A DNA stretch of 64,000 nucleotides from Mycolicibacterium aichiense (GTDB lineage: Bacteria > Actinomycetota > Actinomycetes > Mycobacteriales > Mycobacteriaceae), in assembly GCF_010726245.1 (NCBI RefSeq), contig NZ_AP022561.1:5270001-5334000 (forward strand), in the 5' to 3' direction. This document shows, one piece after another, positions 62,266 through 64,000 of this stretch. The notes under the pieces were generated by a model. The model ran no database searches and was not told the origin of the DNA. It worked only from the letters and a program-made list of their open reading frames with translations. The position numbers were made by a program, and so were the translations under genes. Each line of letters starts with the position of its first letter. Position 1 is the first letter of the stretch.

Positions 62266-64000
62266 GTGCCGACCGTCGCCCAGCACCTCATCGCAGCGCT
62301 GAAATCCAGTGGCATCAACCGCGTCTACGGCCTACCGGGCGACAGCCTCAACGGCTTCACCGACGCGATCCGACGATCCGAGGGCATGTCGTGGGAGCAC
62401 GTCCGCCACGAGGAGACGGCCGCGTTCGCCGCGACCGCCGACGCCGCGCTGACCGGTCAGCTGGCGGTATGCGCCGGTAGCTGCGGACCCGGCAACACCC
62501 ATCTCATCAACGGCCTCTATGACGCTCAGCGCACCCGGGTGCCGGTGCTGGCGATCGCGGCGCACATCCCGCTCAGCGAGGTCGGAACCGGCTACTTCCA
62601 GGAGACGCATCCCCAGGAGCTGTTCCGGGAATGCAGCGTCTACTGCGAGTTGGTCAGCACTCCGGAAATGGCCCCACGCCTGGTCGAGATCGCGATGCGC
62701 ACCGCGGTCGAGGAAAACGGTGTCGCGGTCTTGGTGATACCCGGCGAGGTGTTCCTGGCCAAGCTTCCCGACCGTGAGTGGAACACCAAGCCGGTGCGAC
62801 CGACCCGCTCGGTGCTGCGTCCCGACGACGAGTCCCTGCGCCGCGCGGCGGACATCCTCAACGCCGGCTCGCGCGTGACCATTCTCGGTGGCGCCGGAAC
62901 CGCGGGCGCGCACACCGAGCTGCTCCGGCTTGCCGAGACGCTGAATTCGCCTATCGTGCATGCGTTCCGCGGCAAAGAGCACATCGAGTACGACAACCCG
63001 TTCGACGTCGGGATGACCGGCCTGCTCGGTTTCGCATCTGGATACAAAGCCATCAAGGAAGCCGACGTGCTGCTGATGCTGGGCACCGACTTCCCGTACT
63101 CGCAGTTCTATCCCGACAACGCTCAAGTCATCCAGGTCGACATCCGCGGCAGCCATCTCGGCAGGCGTACGCCGGTGGATCTCGGCTTGGTCGGTTCGGT
63201 GAAGGACACCATCGACGCGCTGCTGCCGCTGCTGTCCCGCAAGGCCGACCGGGCGCACCTGGACCGGTCGCTCAACCACTATCAGCGCACCCGCAAGTCA
63301 TTGGACTCGCTGGCCGTCAACGACCGCGACAAGACTCCTATTCGTCCGGAATACGTTGCGGGCGTGGTCAATCAGCTCGCACACGACGACACCGTCTTCA
63401 CCTTCGACGTCGGTTCACCCACCATCTGGGCGGCGCGGTACCTGACCATGAATGGCCGGCGACGGCTCACCGGATCCTTCACCCACGGCACGATGGCGTG
63501 CGCGCTGCCGCATGCGATCGGCGCTCAGACCGCATTCCCGGGACGTCAGGTGATCGCCCTCGCCGGTGACGGCGGGTTGGCCATGGGGTTCGGCGAGCTG
63601 CTCACCCTGGTGCAGAACAACCTGCCGGTGAAGGTGATCGTCTTCAACAACTCGTCGTTGAACTTCGTCGAGCTGGAGATGAAAGCCGCTGGGGTGGTGA
63701 ACTTCGGCACGGAGCTGAAGAACCCCGATTTCGGGGCTGTCGCCCAGGCGATCGGAATGTTCGGCCGCCGAGTCGAGCAGCCTGCCGACTTGGAGCAGGC
63801 CGTCGCCGACGCACTGGCCCATGACGGCCCGGCGCTCATCGATGTCGTGACGGCGCGGCAGGAAATGTCCATTCCGCCAGCCATTTCCGCCGAGCAGGCC
63901 AAGGGTTTCACGCTGTACGCGATCCGCACCATCCTGGCCGGTCGCGCCGACGAGCTGCTCGATCTGGTGAGCACCAACGTCGCGCGGCGCATCCTCGACT
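62266..64000 (+). CDS. TPP-dependent pyruvate oxidase/dehydrogenase (PoxB type), 3' end beyond window
   Basis: 578 codons are visible from GTG 62266 with no stop before the window end; PoxB enzymes are about 570-580 aa, so it is almost complete. TAGACT ending 6 bases before the GTG supports a leaderless start. The N-terminal domain has VYGLPGDSLNGF and the activating Glu in RHEETAAFAATADA; the C-terminal TPP motif is GDGGLAMGFGELL...NNLPVKVIVFNN. The FAD/beta-domain is in between. The end GFTLYAIRTILAGRADELLDLV resembles the membrane-binding end of PoxB. It decarboxylates pyruvate with electron transfer to quinone. Confidence 0.9.
   Translation, partial: MPTVAQHLIAALKSSGINRVYGLPGDSLNGFTDAIRRSEGMSWEHVRHEETAAFAATADAALTGQLAVCAGSCGPGNTHLINGLYDAQRTRVPVLAIAAHIPLSEVGTGYFQETHPQELFRECSVYCELVSTPEMAPRLVEIAMRTAVEENGVAVLVIPGEVFLAKLPDREWNTKPVRPTRSVLRPDDESLRRAADILNAGSRVTILGGAGTAGAHTELLRLAETLNSPIVHAFRGKEHIEYDNPFDVGMTGLLGFASGYKAIKEADVLLMLGTDFPYSQFYPDNAQVIQVDIRGSHLGRRTPVDLGLVGSVKDTIDALLPLLSRKADRAHLDRSLNHYQRTRKSLDSLAVNDRDKTPIRPEYVAGVVNQLAHDDTVFTFDVGSPTIWAARYLTMNGRRRLTGSFTHGTMACALPHAIGAQTAFPGRQVIALAGDGGLAMGFGELLTLVQNNLPVKVIVFNNSSLNFVELEMKAAGVVNFGTELKNPDFGAVAQAIGMFGRRVEQPADLEQAVADALAHDGPALIDVVTARQEMSIPPAISAEQAKGFTLYAIRTILAGRADELLDLVSTNVARRILD

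Overview
The window is high-GC DNA from a mycobacterium, most likely a non-tuberculous Mycolicibacterium-type species. The evidence is a block collinear (in inverted orientation) with the M. tuberculosis Rv0312-Rv0344 segment: a DUF7159 protein, dcd, ugd, a mycothiol-dependent isomerase, an Rv0333-sized protein, rmlA, a 13E12 protein, an aspC-type aminotransferase, etfD, iniR, an Rv0340-like gene, iniB, iniA, iniC and a lipoprotein. Other mycobacterial marks are WXG100-type ESX proteins, F420-dependent LLM oxidoreductases, mycothiol enzymes, a perfect mycobacterial SOS box and many GTG or leaderless starts. No insertion sequence, prophage or CRISPR array was seen.

Layout. 1-9.7 kb: a truncated WXG100 gene, a large secreted alpha/beta hydrolase, an MFS/GAP membrane pair, an LLM oxidoreductase, a secreted type I phosphodiesterase, an SDR, and a small ESX-like cluster with a lipoprotein. 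9.7-13.1 kb: an acyl-CoA dehydrogenase, a lipoprotein and a second LLM enzyme. 13.1-24.6 kb: the cell-wall-stress ini locus. Dynamin-like iniA and iniC, iniB and an IniB paralogue lie on the minus strand. Four plus-strand single-pass membrane proteins, one with an Hsp70-like cytoplasmic domain, are interleaved with them, and the iniR regulator ends the block. 24.7-29.6 kb: etfD behind a double palindromic operator, an SOS-controlled 13E12 HNH gene and a small secreted protein. 29.8-39.9 kb: aminotransferase, FAD oxidoreductase, YibE/F, sugar-nucleotide genes (rmlA, ugd), the DUF7159 protein, dcd and tRNA-Gly. 39.9-55 kb: accessory genes, including SDRs, three TetR regulators each beside a palindrome, a DUF445/Abi-alpha-like pair, a GMC oxidoreductase, an SMP-30 protein, lipoproteins, a di-iron ferritin-like protein and a Tat-exported GH16. 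54.6-64 kb: a secreted protein with an internal duplication, a complete oligopeptide ABC transporter operon, and a poxB-type TPP enzyme cut by the window end.

How the genes work together. The ini block joins membrane-remodelling GTPases with an IniR-type regulator and a set of proteins sharing a PWYR juxtamembrane motif, one transmembrane helix and a Thr/Ser/Pro-rich outer tail. The three small ones have a -10-like hexamer exactly 8 bases before the start codon, and two minus-strand ini promoters share clustered TTAGGGG-type motifs. This is the best candidate for an undescribed envelope system here. etfD feeds electrons from fatty-acid oxidation to the membrane and may be controlled by the four half-site array upstream. 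Three unrelated secreted proteins (398, 5673, 54628) share the same type of export signal plus low-complexity linker.
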